Shown: piece by piece, positions 1 through 6,645 of the stretch
Layout: the number at the start of each line of letters is the position of its first letter
Position numbering within the stretch: position 1 is the stretch's first letter
Assembly (NCBI GenBank): GCA_041627475.1
Contig: JBFKQZ010000039.1
Location: forward strand, 1 to 16,974
DNA length: 16,974 nucleotides
Direction: 5' to 3'
Origin: JBFGFG01 sp041627475
GTDB taxonomy: Bacteria; Actinomycetota; Nitriliruptoria; Nitriliruptorales; Nitriliruptoraceae
Notes under the pieces: generated by a model
Seen by the model: only the letters and a program-made list of their open reading frames with translations
Database searches by the model: none
Told to the model about the DNA's origin: nothing
Position numbers and translations under genes: made by a program

Positions 1-99
1 GGTCGTCGCCGCTGGGCGCCGCTGGTCCCGCTCGGGGTCGTGGCTGCCTGGGGCGCGCTCATGACCTTCGGCGATCTCGTGCTGGGCTGGACCGCCTGA
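1..99 (+). CDS. C-terminal end of a membrane protein (partial)
   Basis: Reading frame 1 is open from the left edge and ends with TGA at 97-99. The 32 visible residues start with an arginine cluster (GRRR), then run through a hydrophobic stretch rich in V, L, A, W and G, and end in GWTA. This looks like the last transmembrane helix of an integral membrane protein, with the basic residues marking the cytoplasmic side. The start and most of the gene lie outside the window, so the family cannot be told. It reads towards tyrS and ends 53 nt before it. Confidence 0.5.
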   Translation, partial: GRRRWAPLVPLGVVAAWGALMTFGDLVLGWTA

Positions 100-115
100 G
101 CCGCGGCAGTAGCGT
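87..115 (+). promoter_or_regulatory. Probable tyrS promoter
   Basis: A TAGCGT hexamer at 110-115 fits the actinobacterial TANNNT -10 pattern. CTGGAC at 87-92, 17 nt upstream, is a weak -35. The -10 begins 43 nt before the tyrS ATG. The same -10 style recurs before several other genes here. No T-box leader fits between this site and the start codon. Confidence 0.4.
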
Positions 116-152
116 CGGGGCCGGCCCTCTGTCCCCGACCGCAGCCACTCCC

Positions 153-1454
153 ATGACCCGGACGACCCTGGACACCCTGCGCGAGCGCGGCTTCGTCGCC
201 GACTGCTCCGACGCCGACGGCCTCGCGGAGGCCCTCGCCGAGGGTGGGCTGCGCTACTACGTCGGCTTCGACCCCACGGCGACCGCCCTGCACGTGGGCA
301 ACCTCGTCGCGATGATGGCGATGGCGTGGCTGCAGCGCGACGGGCACCGCCCGTACGCGCTGTCGGGCGGCGCGACCGGGCGCATCGGCGACCCGTCGCA
401 CCGCGACGACGAGCGGCCGCTGCTGACCGAGGACGAGATCGAGCGCAACCTCGCGGGGATTCGCCGCGACCTCAACCTGGTGCTCGACCTGGCCCCGTAC
501 GGCGAGGACGACCCGGACCGCGGCCGGCTGGTCGACAACTGGGACTGGTTCCAGGAGCTCGGCTACCTCGAGTTCCTGCGGCTCGTCGGCAAGCACGTCA
601 GCGTCAACCAGATGGTCGCCCGCGAGAACGTCCGCCGCCGGCTCGAGGACCGCGAGCAGGGCATCAGCTACGCCGAGTTCTCCTACGGGCTGATCCAGGG
701 CTACGACTTCGCGCACCTCTACGAGGCCGAGGGGGTGCGCCTGCAGCTGGGCGGGTCGGACCAGTGGGGCAACATCATCGCCGGGGTCGACCTCGCCCGG
801 CGCCTGCACGACGCGAAGGTCTTCGCGCTCACGACGCCGCTCGTCGAGGGCTCCGACGGCAAGAAGTTCTCGAAGTCGGCCGGCAACGCCCCGTGGCTCG
901 ACCCGGCGCTCACCTCGCCGTTCGCGTACTACCAGTGGTGGTTCAACACCGACGACCGTGACGTCGAGCGCTTCCTGAAGCTGTTCACGTTCCTGCCGCT
1001 CGACGAGATCGACGAGATCGTGGCGGCGCACGCCGAGGAGCCGTTCCGCCGGCAGGGGCAGCGCCGGTTGGCCGAGGAGGCGACCCGGATCGTCCACGGT
1101 GACGACGGGCTGCGCCGGGCCGAGCAGGCGACCGAGGTGCTGTTCGGCAAGGGGTCCGTGGCCGAGCTCGACGCCGACGCGCTCGCGATGGCCTTCGAGC
1201 AGGCCGACTCGGCCGAGCTGTCCCGCGCCGAACTGGACGGGGACGGGATCGGGCTGCTCGAGGTCATGACCGCCGTCGGTGCGGCGTCCTCCAACGGTGA
1301 GGCACGGCGCCTGATCAAGCAGGGCGGCGTGCGTCTGGGCGACGACCGCGTCGAGGACGACACCCTCGTCGTCACCGCCGACGACCTGCTCGCCGGCGAC
1401 GCCGTCGTCGTCCGTGTCGGCAAGAAGCAGCAGTACCTGGCCCGCTTCGTCTGA
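153..1454 (+). CDS. tyrS: Tyrosine--tRNA ligase
   Basis: This cytosolic class I aminoacyl-tRNA synthetase activates tyrosine with ATP and loads it on tRNA-Tyr. The 433-residue product has the usual length of the bacterial TyrS family. The N-terminal Rossmann domain has YVGFDPTA followed by the HIGH-type motif HVGN (residues 47-50). The tyrosine-binding segment includes QGYDF and GGSDQWGN. The KMSKS-type loop reads KFSKS (238-242). The last ~70 residues contain an S4-like RNA-binding domain (EARRLIKQGGVRLG). The ATG at 153 puts the conserved N-terminus in the normal place. No clear Shine-Dalgarno precedes it, so translation initiation may rely on a short leader. It is followed in the same direction by an unrelated unknown gene. 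Confidence 0.97.
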   Translation: MTRTTLDTLRERGFVADCSDADGLAEALAEGGLRYYVGFDPTATALHVGNLVAMMAMAWLQRDGHRPYALSGGATGRIGDPSHRDDERPLLTEDEIERNLAGIRRDLNLVLDLAPYGEDDPDRGRLVDNWDWFQELGYLEFLRLVGKHVSVNQMVARENVRRRLEDREQGISYAEFSYGLIQGYDFAHLYEAEGVRLQLGGSDQWGNIIAGVDLARRLHDAKVFALTTPLVEGSDGKKFSKSAGNAPWLDPALTSPFAYYQWWFNTDDRDVERFLKLFTFLPLDEIDEIVAAHAEEPFRRQGQRRLAEEATRIVHGDDGLRRAEQATEVLFGKGSVAELDADALAMAFEQADSAELSRAELDGDGIGLLEVMTAVGAASSNGEARRLIKQGGVRLGDDRVEDDTLVVTADDLLAGDAVVVRVGKKQQYLARFV

Positions 1455-1542
1455 GGACCGGGTGCGCCCGACCGCAGCGCTGGGGCAGGTGCTCGGCGCT
1501 GCGCCGGCGAAGTCGCGAACGGTGATGACTGGAGGGATGCGA

Positions 1543-2199
1543 ATGGCCGACGTGGGACTGCGCGACGGCATCGTCTACGGGACCGGCGGACCGGTGTCGG
1601 CGGCGGTCGAGGACGACGAGCTCGTGGTCCGTCTCCCGGGCTTCTGGCAGGAGCCGTGGCGCGTCTCGATCAGCAGCGTCAAGGTCGTCGTGCCGGGACG
1701 GACCACGATCGTCGACGGGGTCGAGCCCGCGCTTCCCATCCTGCGGACGGCCACGGCGCGGAAGGACGACCTCCTCGGGCTCGTGTTCAGCCAGCCGGTG
1801 CAGTTCCCACCACCGCGGGCCGCGTTCGTCGACAGTGGTGTCCACGTTGCGAAGGCGGCCTTCCTCGGTGCTCGCAACATCTACGTGCGGCCGGAGGAGC
1901 TCGCCGAGCGTGGTGCCACGACCGGGTTGAGCCTGCAGGTCGACGACCGGGCCGCGGCGATCGAGGCACTGCTGGCCAGCGGTGCGCAGGTCGCCGAGAG
2001 CGTGCCGGGCCGACGGGTCGTGCGGCAGGGCAACGTCATGCTGGCCGGTGCCTGGGCACTGCTCGGCGTCGCGACGCTCGGCGGGGTGGCGGGGTACGTG
2101 CTCGGCCCGCCGCTGGGGCTCGCGCCTGACCTGACGTTCGCGATCGGGATGGCGCTGGCCCCCGTGGTGGCAGCGCTGGCCATGCTCACGAGGCGCTGA
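1543..2199 (+). CDS. Unknown protein with C-terminal membrane hairpin
   Basis: I do not recognise this 218-residue protein. Residues 1-160 look soluble and beta-rich, with GFWQEPWRVSISSVKVVVPG and a charged segment near RPEELAERG. Two hydrophobic segments follow, about 165-187 and 193-215, so the protein is probably tail-anchored by a helical hairpin with a large cytoplasmic N-terminal part. Of three in-frame ATGs (1525, 1537, 1543) I chose 1543, because GGAGGG at 1531-1536 sits 6 nt before it. The gene follows tyrS by 88 nt on the same strand and converges with larC. No catalytic motif is visible. The body may be a sensory or adaptor domain, but that is a guess. Confidence 0.75.
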   Translation: MADVGLRDGIVYGTGGPVSAAVEDDELVVRLPGFWQEPWRVSISSVKVVVPGRTTIVDGVEPALPILRTATARKDDLLGLVFSQPVQFPPPRAAFVDSGVHVAKAAFLGARNIYVRPEELAERGATTGLSLQVDDRAAAIEALLASGAQVAESVPGRRVVRQGNVMLAGAWALLGVATLGGVAGYVLGPPLGLAPDLTFAIGMALAPVVAALAMLTRR

Positions 2200-2226
2200 C
2201 AGCCCGATCCCCGTGCCGGGACGAGG

Positions 2227-3372
2227 TCAGTGACGACTGCGGGCGGTGGCCTCGGCGAGGACGTCCTTGGCTGGGCGGCCGAGGGCCGTCGCGGCGGCGA
2301 GGACGTCGTCCCACTCGACGCTGCGGTTCACCTCGGTGCCCTCGAGCAGCGCCACCTTCACCGCGATCCGGTGCCCGTCGACCTCGACGTGCTCGGTGCG
2401 ACGCGTGAGCGCCCGCTTGTCCACGGGCCAGGCCCGCAGCCCGATCGTGGTGGCGTGGGTGAGGACGGCCCGTTCCACGGCGTCGCGGGTGGCACTCGAG
2501 GTGAGCACGCCGAGCGTCACCGCCGGCCGCCCCTTCTTCATGTGCATCGGCGTCAGCCAGACGTCGTCTGCGCCGGCGGTCAGGACCTCCTCGACGACCA
2601 CGGGCCAGAGGCGCGGGTCCATGTCGTCGACGTTGGCCTGGAGCTGCCACGTCCCGGTCGGGCCGGTCGGGTCACCGAGGACGAGGCGGAGCACGTTGGG
2701 GTGCGTGTCGGGGTCGCGTCCGCCGGCCCCCACGCCGACCACGGCCGGGGTCAACGCCGGCAATGGGCCCCAGTCGTCGACGAGCTCGGCCAGCAGGGCG
2801 ACACCCGTCGGCGTCGCGCTCTCGAACGCGGCGGGACCTGCCTCGACCGGCAGGCCCCGAGCGAGCTCGATGACCGCCGGGACGGGGACGGGCAGCGCGC
2901 CGTGGGCCGCGCCGGCCCGACCGCTCCCGACCCCGATGGCCGAGCAGTGCAGCCGGTCGAGGTCGAGGTGGGCGAGCGCGGCGACGACACCGACCACGTC
3001 CGCGATCGCGTCGAGCGCCCCGACCTCGTGGAAGTGGACTTCGTCGGGCGTCGCCCCGTGCACCGTGGCCTCGGCGCGGGCGAGGCGTTCGAACACCGCG
3101 ACCGATCGTTGCCGGAGGTCGTCGGACAGCGACGCGAGGACGGCGCGGACGTCCGTGAGCGTCCGCTCAGGCTGCTCGTCGCTGGCAACGCGGACGTCCG
3201 CCCGCAGGGCGTGCAGGCTGCCGCGCGTGGTCGCCGCGGCGTCGACCGCGATCGGGAGGCCCAGGGTCCCGATCGCGGTACGGACGGCGTCGAGGTCCGC
3301 GCCGGCGTCGAGCAGGGCGCCGAGCAGCATGTCGCCGCTCACGCCCGCGGTGGCGTCGAACCAGCCGATCAC
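2227..3372 (-). CDS. larC: Nickel insertion protein LarC of NPN cofactor synthesis
   Basis: LarC inserts nickel into pyridinium-3,5-bisthiocarboxylic acid mononucleotide, the last step of nickel-pincer nucleotide synthesis. It consumes CTP in the characterised enzyme. The 381-residue product begins with IGWFDATAGVSGDMLLGAL and has the family motifs VHFHEVGALDAIADVVG (112-128), ATPTG, NVDDMDP (from 247) and MHMKKGRP (276-283). The start is a GTG whose bases overlap the larB stop as GTGA, which implies translational coupling. In Lactiplantibacillus plantarum LarC is made from two frames by programmed frameshifting. Here it is one uninterrupted frame. It is the last gene of larE-larB-larC and converges with the unknown gene ending at 2199. 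Confidence 0.93.
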   Translation of the reverse strand: MIGWFDATAGVSGDMLLGALLDAGADLDAVRTAIGTLGLPIAVDAAATTRGSLHALRADVRVASDEQPERTLTDVRAVLASLSDDLRQRSVAVFERLARAEATVHGATPDEVHFHEVGALDAIADVVGVVAALAHLDLDRLHCSAIGVGSGRAGAAHGALPVPVPAVIELARGLPVEAGPAAFESATPTGVALLAELVDDWGPLPALTPAVVGVGAGGRDPDTHPNVLRLVLGDPTGPTGTWQLQANVDDMDPRLWPVVVEEVLTAGADDVWLTPMHMKKGRPAVTLGVLTSSATRDAVERAVLTHATTIGLRAWPVDKRALTRRTEHVEVDGHRIAVKVALLEGTEVNRSVEWDDVLAAATALGRPAKDVLAEATARSRH

Positions 3373-4058
3373 GTGGTCGTCCGGTGCACGGCACCGACGA
3401 TGCGCAGGGCCGCGCACGCACCGCCGAACCCGTTGTCGATGTTCGTGACGGCCACGCCCTGGGCGCAGCTCGCGAGCATGCTGTTGAGCGCAGTGCTCCC
3501 GTCGGCCGCCACGCCGTAGCCGACGCTGGTCGGGACGGCGATGACCGGTGCCGGGACGAGGCCACCGACCACGGACGCCAGCGCGGCGTCCATGCCGGCG
3601 ACGACCACGACGGCGTCGGCTGCGCGGATCTGGTCGACACGGTCGAGCACCCGCCACAGCGCCGCGACGCCGACGTCGAGGTGCTCGGTCACGGTGACGC
3701 CGCTGAACGTCAGCGTCCGGCTGGCCTCGCGTGCCACGCCGACGTCCGAGGTCCCGGCGGCGACGACCGCGACGGTCCCCGGTCGCGCGGGCAGCCCACC
3801 GTGGAGCACCGCGGTCCGCGACACGGCGTCGTGCACGAACACGTCGGTGCTGTCCCCTGGCGCATCCTCGGCCGCGACCTCGGCGAGGCGCAGGTCGTGG
3901 GCGCGTTCCGCCGGCAGGCGGGTCAGCAGGATGGGGTTCCCGGCTGCGGCGAGGCTCCGGACGATCTCGACGAGGTGGCTGTCCTGCTTCCCCTCGCAGA
4001 GGACGGCCTCGGGCATCCCGAGGCGGCGTGGCCGGTCGTGGTCGTGGACGTGGGTCAT
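3369..4058 (-). CDS. larB: NPN cofactor carboxylase/hydrolase LarB
   Basis: LarB carboxylates the pyridinium ring of nicotinic acid adenine dinucleotide and hydrolyses the phosphoanhydride, giving the P2CMN intermediate for LarE. The 229-residue protein has a PurE-like C-terminal half: VAVVAAGTSDVGVAREA, TEHLDVGVA, VVVVAGMDAALASVVGGL, PVIAVPTSVGYG and TNIDNGFGGACAALRI. The Cys in GGAC (C215) is the likely equivalent of the Cys that forms the covalent substrate adduct in the characterised LarB. The N-terminus is His/Asp-rich (MTHVHDHDRP) and short. The helical segment that usually precedes the GxPEVVxxEGK-type motif is mostly absent. ATG overlaps the larE stop as ATGA, and the stop overlaps the larC GTG. 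Confidence 0.93.
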   Translation of the reverse strand: MTHVHDHDRPRRLGMPEAVLCEGKQDSHLVEIVRSLAAAGNPILLTRLPAERAHDLRLAEVAAEDAPGDSTDVFVHDAVSRTAVLHGGLPARPGTVAVVAAGTSDVGVAREASRTLTFSGVTVTEHLDVGVAALWRVLDRVDQIRAADAVVVVAGMDAALASVVGGLVPAPVIAVPTSVGYGVAADGSTALNSMLASCAQGVAVTNIDNGFGGACAALRIVGAVHRTTT

Positions 4059-4876
4059 GCGACGGGCAGCCCGGTCAGGAACGAGCGGCCCGGGGCGTAC
4101 GGGTCCTCGTCGAGGGTCACGGCGGTGATGGTCGGCTCGATGCCGGTCATGGCCCTCTGCACGGCCGCGAGCAGGTCCGTGGTGACGAGGTGGCGCTGGG
4201 CGTCGCGGACCTCGACGCGGACCTCGTCGTCGCGGAGCCGGCAGCGCACGACGTCGATGCCCGTCGTGCTGCGGACCAGCTCCTCGCCGACGTCGACGGC
4301 CCGGAGGCGCCGCGGGGTCACGCGGGTCCCGGTGTAGAGACGGCTCGCCAGGCAGGGCGAGGCGGGCAGGTCGGCCCAGTCGAGTCCGAGCGACGCCGCC
4401 AGGTCGCGCAGCTCGCCCTTGTGCACGCCTGCCTCGACCCACGGGTGCCGGACGTCGTGCTCGGCCGCCGCGGTCAGTCCGGGTCGGTACTCGCCGAGGT
4501 CGTCGAGGTTCGCGCCCGACAGCACGGTCGCGCCGGCGGCGGTGGTGGCGAGGTCGCCGAGGACGTCGTAGAGGTTGCTCTTGCAGAAGTAGCAGCGGTC
4601 GGCGGGGTTGGAGAGGTAGCGCTCGTCGTCGAACTCGCCCGAGGTGACCAGCCGCAGGTCCCAGCCGTGCGTCGTGGCGGCGGCGACCACCCGCGCCGTG
4701 GCGCGCGGGGGCACGGCCGGCGTCACCGCGTGCGCGACGACCGTCGCACCGGTGTCGTGCTCGTGGGCCCGGTGCGCGAGCAGGAGGCTGTCGACCCCGC
4801 CGCTGCACGCGACGACGCGTGACGGCAGGCCGTCGAGGACGCGTCGGAGTCGCGCGTCGACGTCGGAGCTGGTCAC
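4055..4876 (-). CDS. larE: ATP-dependent sulfur insertase LarE
   Basis: LarE adenylylates the pyridinium dicarboxylate mononucleotide and replaces carboxylate oxygens with sulfur. The 273-residue form starting at GTG 4876 has the PP-loop SGGVDS at residues 25-30. A CYFC motif follows (C95, C98), and a third Cys (C175) lies in PASPCLASR. The C175 position matches the single sacrificial Cys of the L. plantarum enzyme. Three cysteines in this layout are known from the [4Fe-4S]-dependent LarE type of Thermotoga maritima, so this copy is probably catalytic rather than sacrificial. The frame stays open upstream to ~5038, but that part is low-complexity, overlaps the divergent gene and lacks family features. 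A weak GAGG lies 6 nt before the chosen GTG. This is the first gene of the operon. Confidence 0.92.
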   Translation of the reverse strand: MTSSDVDARLRRVLDGLPSRVVACSGGVDSLLLAHRAHEHDTGATVVAHAVTPAVPPRATARVVAAATTHGWDLRLVTSGEFDDERYLSNPADRCYFCKSNLYDVLGDLATTAAGATVLSGANLDDLGEYRPGLTAAAEHDVRHPWVEAGVHKGELRDLAASLGLDWADLPASPCLASRLYTGTRVTPRRLRAVDVGEELVRSTTGIDVVRCRLRDDEVRVEVRDAQRHLVTTDLLAAVQRAMTGIEPTITAVTLDEDPYAPGRSFLTGLPVA

Positions 4877-4942
4877 GGGGGCCTCGGCAGGTGGTGGCGT
4901 GCGGGCAGAGGATGGCACGTCGTCCCCGTGAGCGCCCACGCG

Positions 4943-4956
4943 GCCGGGTACCCGGC
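4943..4956. promoter_or_regulatory. 14-bp perfect palindrome between larE and csp
   Basis: GCCGGGTACCCGGC is a perfect inverted repeat in the divergent interval between larE (start 4876) and the copper-storage gene (start 5032). It could be an operator for one or both units. It is not the TACCC-N-GGGTA arrangement usual for CsoR, because the half-sites are in the opposite order. I saw no TANNNT element for either gene in this interval. Confidence 0.3.
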
Positions 4957-5031
4957 GGACGTCGGGGGTGAGGTCGCGCGTCCGGGACATGTCGATGGTG
5001 CACCGACACAACCGACCGCAGGAGCCGTTCC

Positions 5032-5418
5032 ATGGCACTGACCGAGATGATCGAGTCGCACCCCTACGACCTGCCGACCAAGGAGCACGGCGAGGCGCTG
5101 CAGGCCCTCGTCGAGTGCGCCGCCCACTGCCGGGCGTGCGCCGACGCCTGCCTGGCCGGTGAGGACGTCGCGGACATGGTGCGCTGCATCCGCAGCGACC
5201 TCGACTGTGCGGCGATCTGCGAGGCGACGGCCGAGGTCATCGCCCAGCCGGGCACCTCGGGTGCGCCGTGGCGGAAGATGCTCGAGGTCTGCATCGAGAT
5301 GTGCGAGGCCTGCGCCGACGAGTGCGGCAGCCACGACCACGTCCACTGCCAGGAGTGCGCCGAGGCGTGCCGACGCTGCGCCGAGGCCTGCCGGGCGCTG
5401 CTCGACGCAGCCGCCTGA
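5032..5418 (+). CDS. Cytosolic four-helix copper-storage protein (Csp3/DUF326 type)
   Basis: The 128-residue protein contains 16 cysteines, mostly as CxxxC, CxxC and paired repeats: C29, C33, C36, C40, C52, C59, C63, C87, C91, C94, C98, C106, C109, C113, C116 and C120. Together with alternating A/E/D residues, this is the pattern of the Csp four-helix bundle whose core binds many Cu(I) ions. It has no signal peptide, so it belongs with the cytosolic Csp3-like group rather than the exported Csp1. His residues near both ends (H10, H101, H103, H105) may help metal entry. AGGAG lies about 8 nt before the ATG. It diverges from larE and ends at a strong hairpin. Its role is likely Cu(I) storage or buffering; binding of other thiophilic metals is possible. 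Confidence 0.88.
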   Translation: MALTEMIESHPYDLPTKEHGEALQALVECAAHCRACADACLAGEDVADMVRCIRSDLDCAAICEATAEVIAQPGTSGAPWRKMLEVCIEMCEACADECGSHDHVHCQECAEACRRCAEACRALLDAAA

Positions 5419-5436
5419 CCCGCATCGCACCGCTGC

Positions 5437-5476
5437 CGCGGGCCGGTGTCCACAGCATCGTGGACGCCGGCCCGTG
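5437..5476 (+). terminator. Strong hairpin after the copper-storage gene
   Basis: Positions 5440-5453 and 5460-5473 form a 14-bp stem with one G-T wobble and a 6-nt AGCATC loop. Three more pairs can be added at the base. It starts about 20 nt after the csp stop. There is no T-tract, which is common for actinobacterial termination hairpins. It probably insulates csp from the rpsF operon. Confidence 0.55.
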
Positions 5477-5505
5477 CGCTGTCGCAGCGGTGTGGCAGGG
5501 TGCGG

Positions 5506-5535
5506 TTGTCGGGAGACAGTGACCGGCGGTACGTT
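5506..5535 (+). promoter_or_regulatory. Promoter of the rpsF-ssb-rpsR-rplI operon
   Basis: TTGTCG at 5506-5511 is separated by 18 nt from TACGTT at 5530-5535. This fits the actinobacterial housekeeping pattern TTGNNN-N18-TANNNT and is the best -35/-10 pair in the window. It would give a leader of about 205-210 nt before rpsF. Confidence 0.55.
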
Positions 5536-5564
5536 CGAACAGCCCCTGAGGGGCTTGTCGTCGT

Positions 5565-5602
5565 GCCCGGCGTCGCAGCAGCCGCTGCACCACACGCCGG
5601 GC
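5565..5602 (+). ncRNA. Candidate S6:S18-binding leader motif of rpsF
   Basis: GCCCGGCGT (5565-5573) pairs perfectly with ACGCCGGGC (5594-5602). Inside, GCAGC (5575-5579) pairs with GCTGC (5584-5588) around an AGCC loop. This leaves an asymmetric internal loop: one C on the left and ACCAC on the right. A two-part stem with a 3'-side bulge in an rpsF leader resembles the known autoregulatory element bound by the S6:S18 pair, and both proteins are encoded in this operon. I cannot place the diagnostic CCG in the bulge with certainty, so the assignment is tentative. Confidence 0.4.
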
Positions 5603-5749
5603 GCATCCGTGCCACCGGTCACACGACAGCCACCACCAGGGAGGAACACCCCTGCTCCCTTCGGCAGGACGCCTGGCCGGCGACCTGCGACCGAGGGGGC
5701 CGACCCCCGTCCCACGCCGGGACGGACGACCACAGGAGGTGCACATCAG

Positions 5750-6058
5750 ATGCGCCGTTACGAAATGATGCTGATCGTCAGCGACACCCTCGACGAGGAT
5801 GACGCGCTGGCCGTGTTCGACAAGGCCAAGACGGTCCTGTCCGACCAGGGCGGCGAGGTCGTCGACGAGAACTGGTGGGGCAAGCGCAAGTTCGCCTACG
5901 AGATCGACAAGCGCACCCACGGCTTCTACGGCGTGCTCGACATCAACGCCGAGTACGACGCCGTCGTGGAGCTCGAGCGCCAGCTGAAGCTGCGCGACGA
6001 GGTGGTCCGCTTCAAGACCATCCGACCCGAGATCCGCGTCACCAAGCCCAAGGGCTGA
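5750..6058 (+). CDS. rpsF: 30S ribosomal protein S6
   Basis: S6 binds the central domain of 16S rRNA as a heterodimer with S18, which is encoded two genes downstream. The 102-residue protein has the family N-terminus MRRYEMMLIVSDTLDEDDA, the GGEV...WGKRKFAYEIDKRTHGFY core, and ends in FKTIRPEIRVTKPKG. Length is typical, with no acidic extension. AGGAGGT at 5734-5740 sits 9 nt before the ATG. It opens the ribosomal/SSB operon, and an 8-bp hairpin separates it from ssb. Confidence 0.97.
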   Translation: MRRYEMMLIVSDTLDEDDALAVFDKAKTVLSDQGGEVVDENWWGKRKFAYEIDKRTHGFYGVLDINAEYDAVVELERQLKLRDEVVRFKTIRPEIRVTKPKG

Positions 6059-6061
6059 CGT

Positions 6062-6090
6062 CCCGGGTGACCGCCCCGTGCGGTCACGGG
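6062..6090 (+). other. Intra-operon hairpin between rpsF and ssb
   Basis: GTGACCGC (6067-6074) and GCGGTCAC (6080-6087) form a perfect 8-bp stem around CCCGT. CCC/GGG pairs extend it beyond a GG bulge. It lies 8 nt after the rpsF stop and 54 nt before ssb. It may be a partial terminator, an RNA processing site or a stabiliser that sets the S6/SSB ratio. No T-tract follows. Confidence 0.4.
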
Positions 6091-6140
6091 CCCCTGTCCT
6101 CCCGACACGCCCACGCCACCAACCACCCAGGGAGCCACCC

Positions 6141-6584
6141 ATGGCATTCGAGTCCAACTACGTCACGTTCATCGGGAACCTGACCGACGACCCCGAGCTG
6201 CGGTTCACGCAGGGCGGCCACGCCGTCTGCACGATCCGCCTGGCGTCCAACCGGCGCTACCAGGTCGACGGGCAGGAGCGCGAGGAGACGACGTACCTCA
6301 ACGTCGTCGCCTGGCGTGACCTCGCCGACAACGTCGCCGAGACCTTCTCCAAGGGCGATCGCGCCATCGCGATCGGCAAGCTGAAGGTCCGCAGCTACGA
6401 GAACCGTGAGGGCCAGACCGTCTGGGTCACCGAGATCGAGGCGGACGAGATCGCCCCGAGCCTGCGGTGGGCCAAGGCCTCCATCGACCGCAACCGCGGT
6501 GGCGGTGGCGGTGGCGGCGGCAGCTCGATGGGCAGCAGCGGCGCTGGTGCGCCCCCGCCCTCCGACGACGACGTCCCGTTCTGA
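6141..6584 (+). CDS. ssb: Single-stranded DNA-binding protein
   Basis: SSB coats single-stranded DNA in replication and repair and recruits partner proteins. The 147-residue product has an N-terminal OB fold (residues 1 to ~110) with FIGNLTDDPELRFT, the TYLNVVAWRDLADNVAE segment and KGDRAIAIGKLKVRSYENREG. A glycine run then forms a flexible linker. The tail ends in DDDVPF, the conserved acidic tip that docks replication and repair partners. The ATG at 6141 is preceded by GGAG at 6131. The 15-nt initiation region GGAGCCACCCATGGC is identical to that of rpsR. It sits between rpsF and rpsR as in most bacteria. Confidence 0.97.
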   Translation: MAFESNYVTFIGNLTDDPELRFTQGGHAVCTIRLASNRRYQVDGQEREETTYLNVVAWRDLADNVAETFSKGDRAIAIGKLKVRSYENREGQTVWVTEIEADEIAPSLRWAKASIDRNRGGGGGGGGSSMGSSGAGAPPPSDDDVPF

Positions 6585-6645
6585 ACCGACCTTCCTCCCC
6601 GGTCGCGCCGTGGCGTGACCCACGATGCAAGCAAAGGAGCCACCC

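Larger units (their letters stand above)
5419..5749 (+). other. Intergenic region csp-rpsF: terminator, promoter and leader
   Basis: This 331-nt stretch has no convincing gene. From left to right it holds the csp terminator hairpin, a good promoter (TTGTCG-N18-TACGTT), a short 6-bp hairpin AGCCCC-TGA-GGGGCT at 5541-5555 near the expected transcript start, a two-part stem-loop at 5565-5602, and a featureless C-rich spacer. It ends in the AGGAGGT ribosome binding site (5734-5740) of rpsF. Confidence 0.6.

Noticed and set aside
100..152. T-box or other tyrosine-responsive leader before tyrS
   Set aside because: Only 53 nt separate the genes and the -10 candidate lies within them. There is no room for a T-box stem or its conserved bulge.
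2230..3519. Long plus-strand frames opposite larC and larB
   Set aside because: The minus strand encodes recognisable LarC and LarB. The plus-strand frames are repetitive in R, G, V and D and lack any domain.
4943..4956. CsoR-type copper operator
   Set aside because: The palindrome has GGGTACCC at its centre, while CsoR sites have TACCC and GGGTA as outer half-sites in the opposite order. It is kept only as an unassigned palindrome.
5446..5454. Isolated DnaA-box-like GTGTCCACA
   Set aside because: It lies in the stem of the csp terminator hairpin, alone, and is explained by that structure.
6499..6521. Short GGTGGC tandem repeat in ssb
   Set aside because: It encodes the normal glycine linker of SSB and is not a mobile or regulatory repeat.
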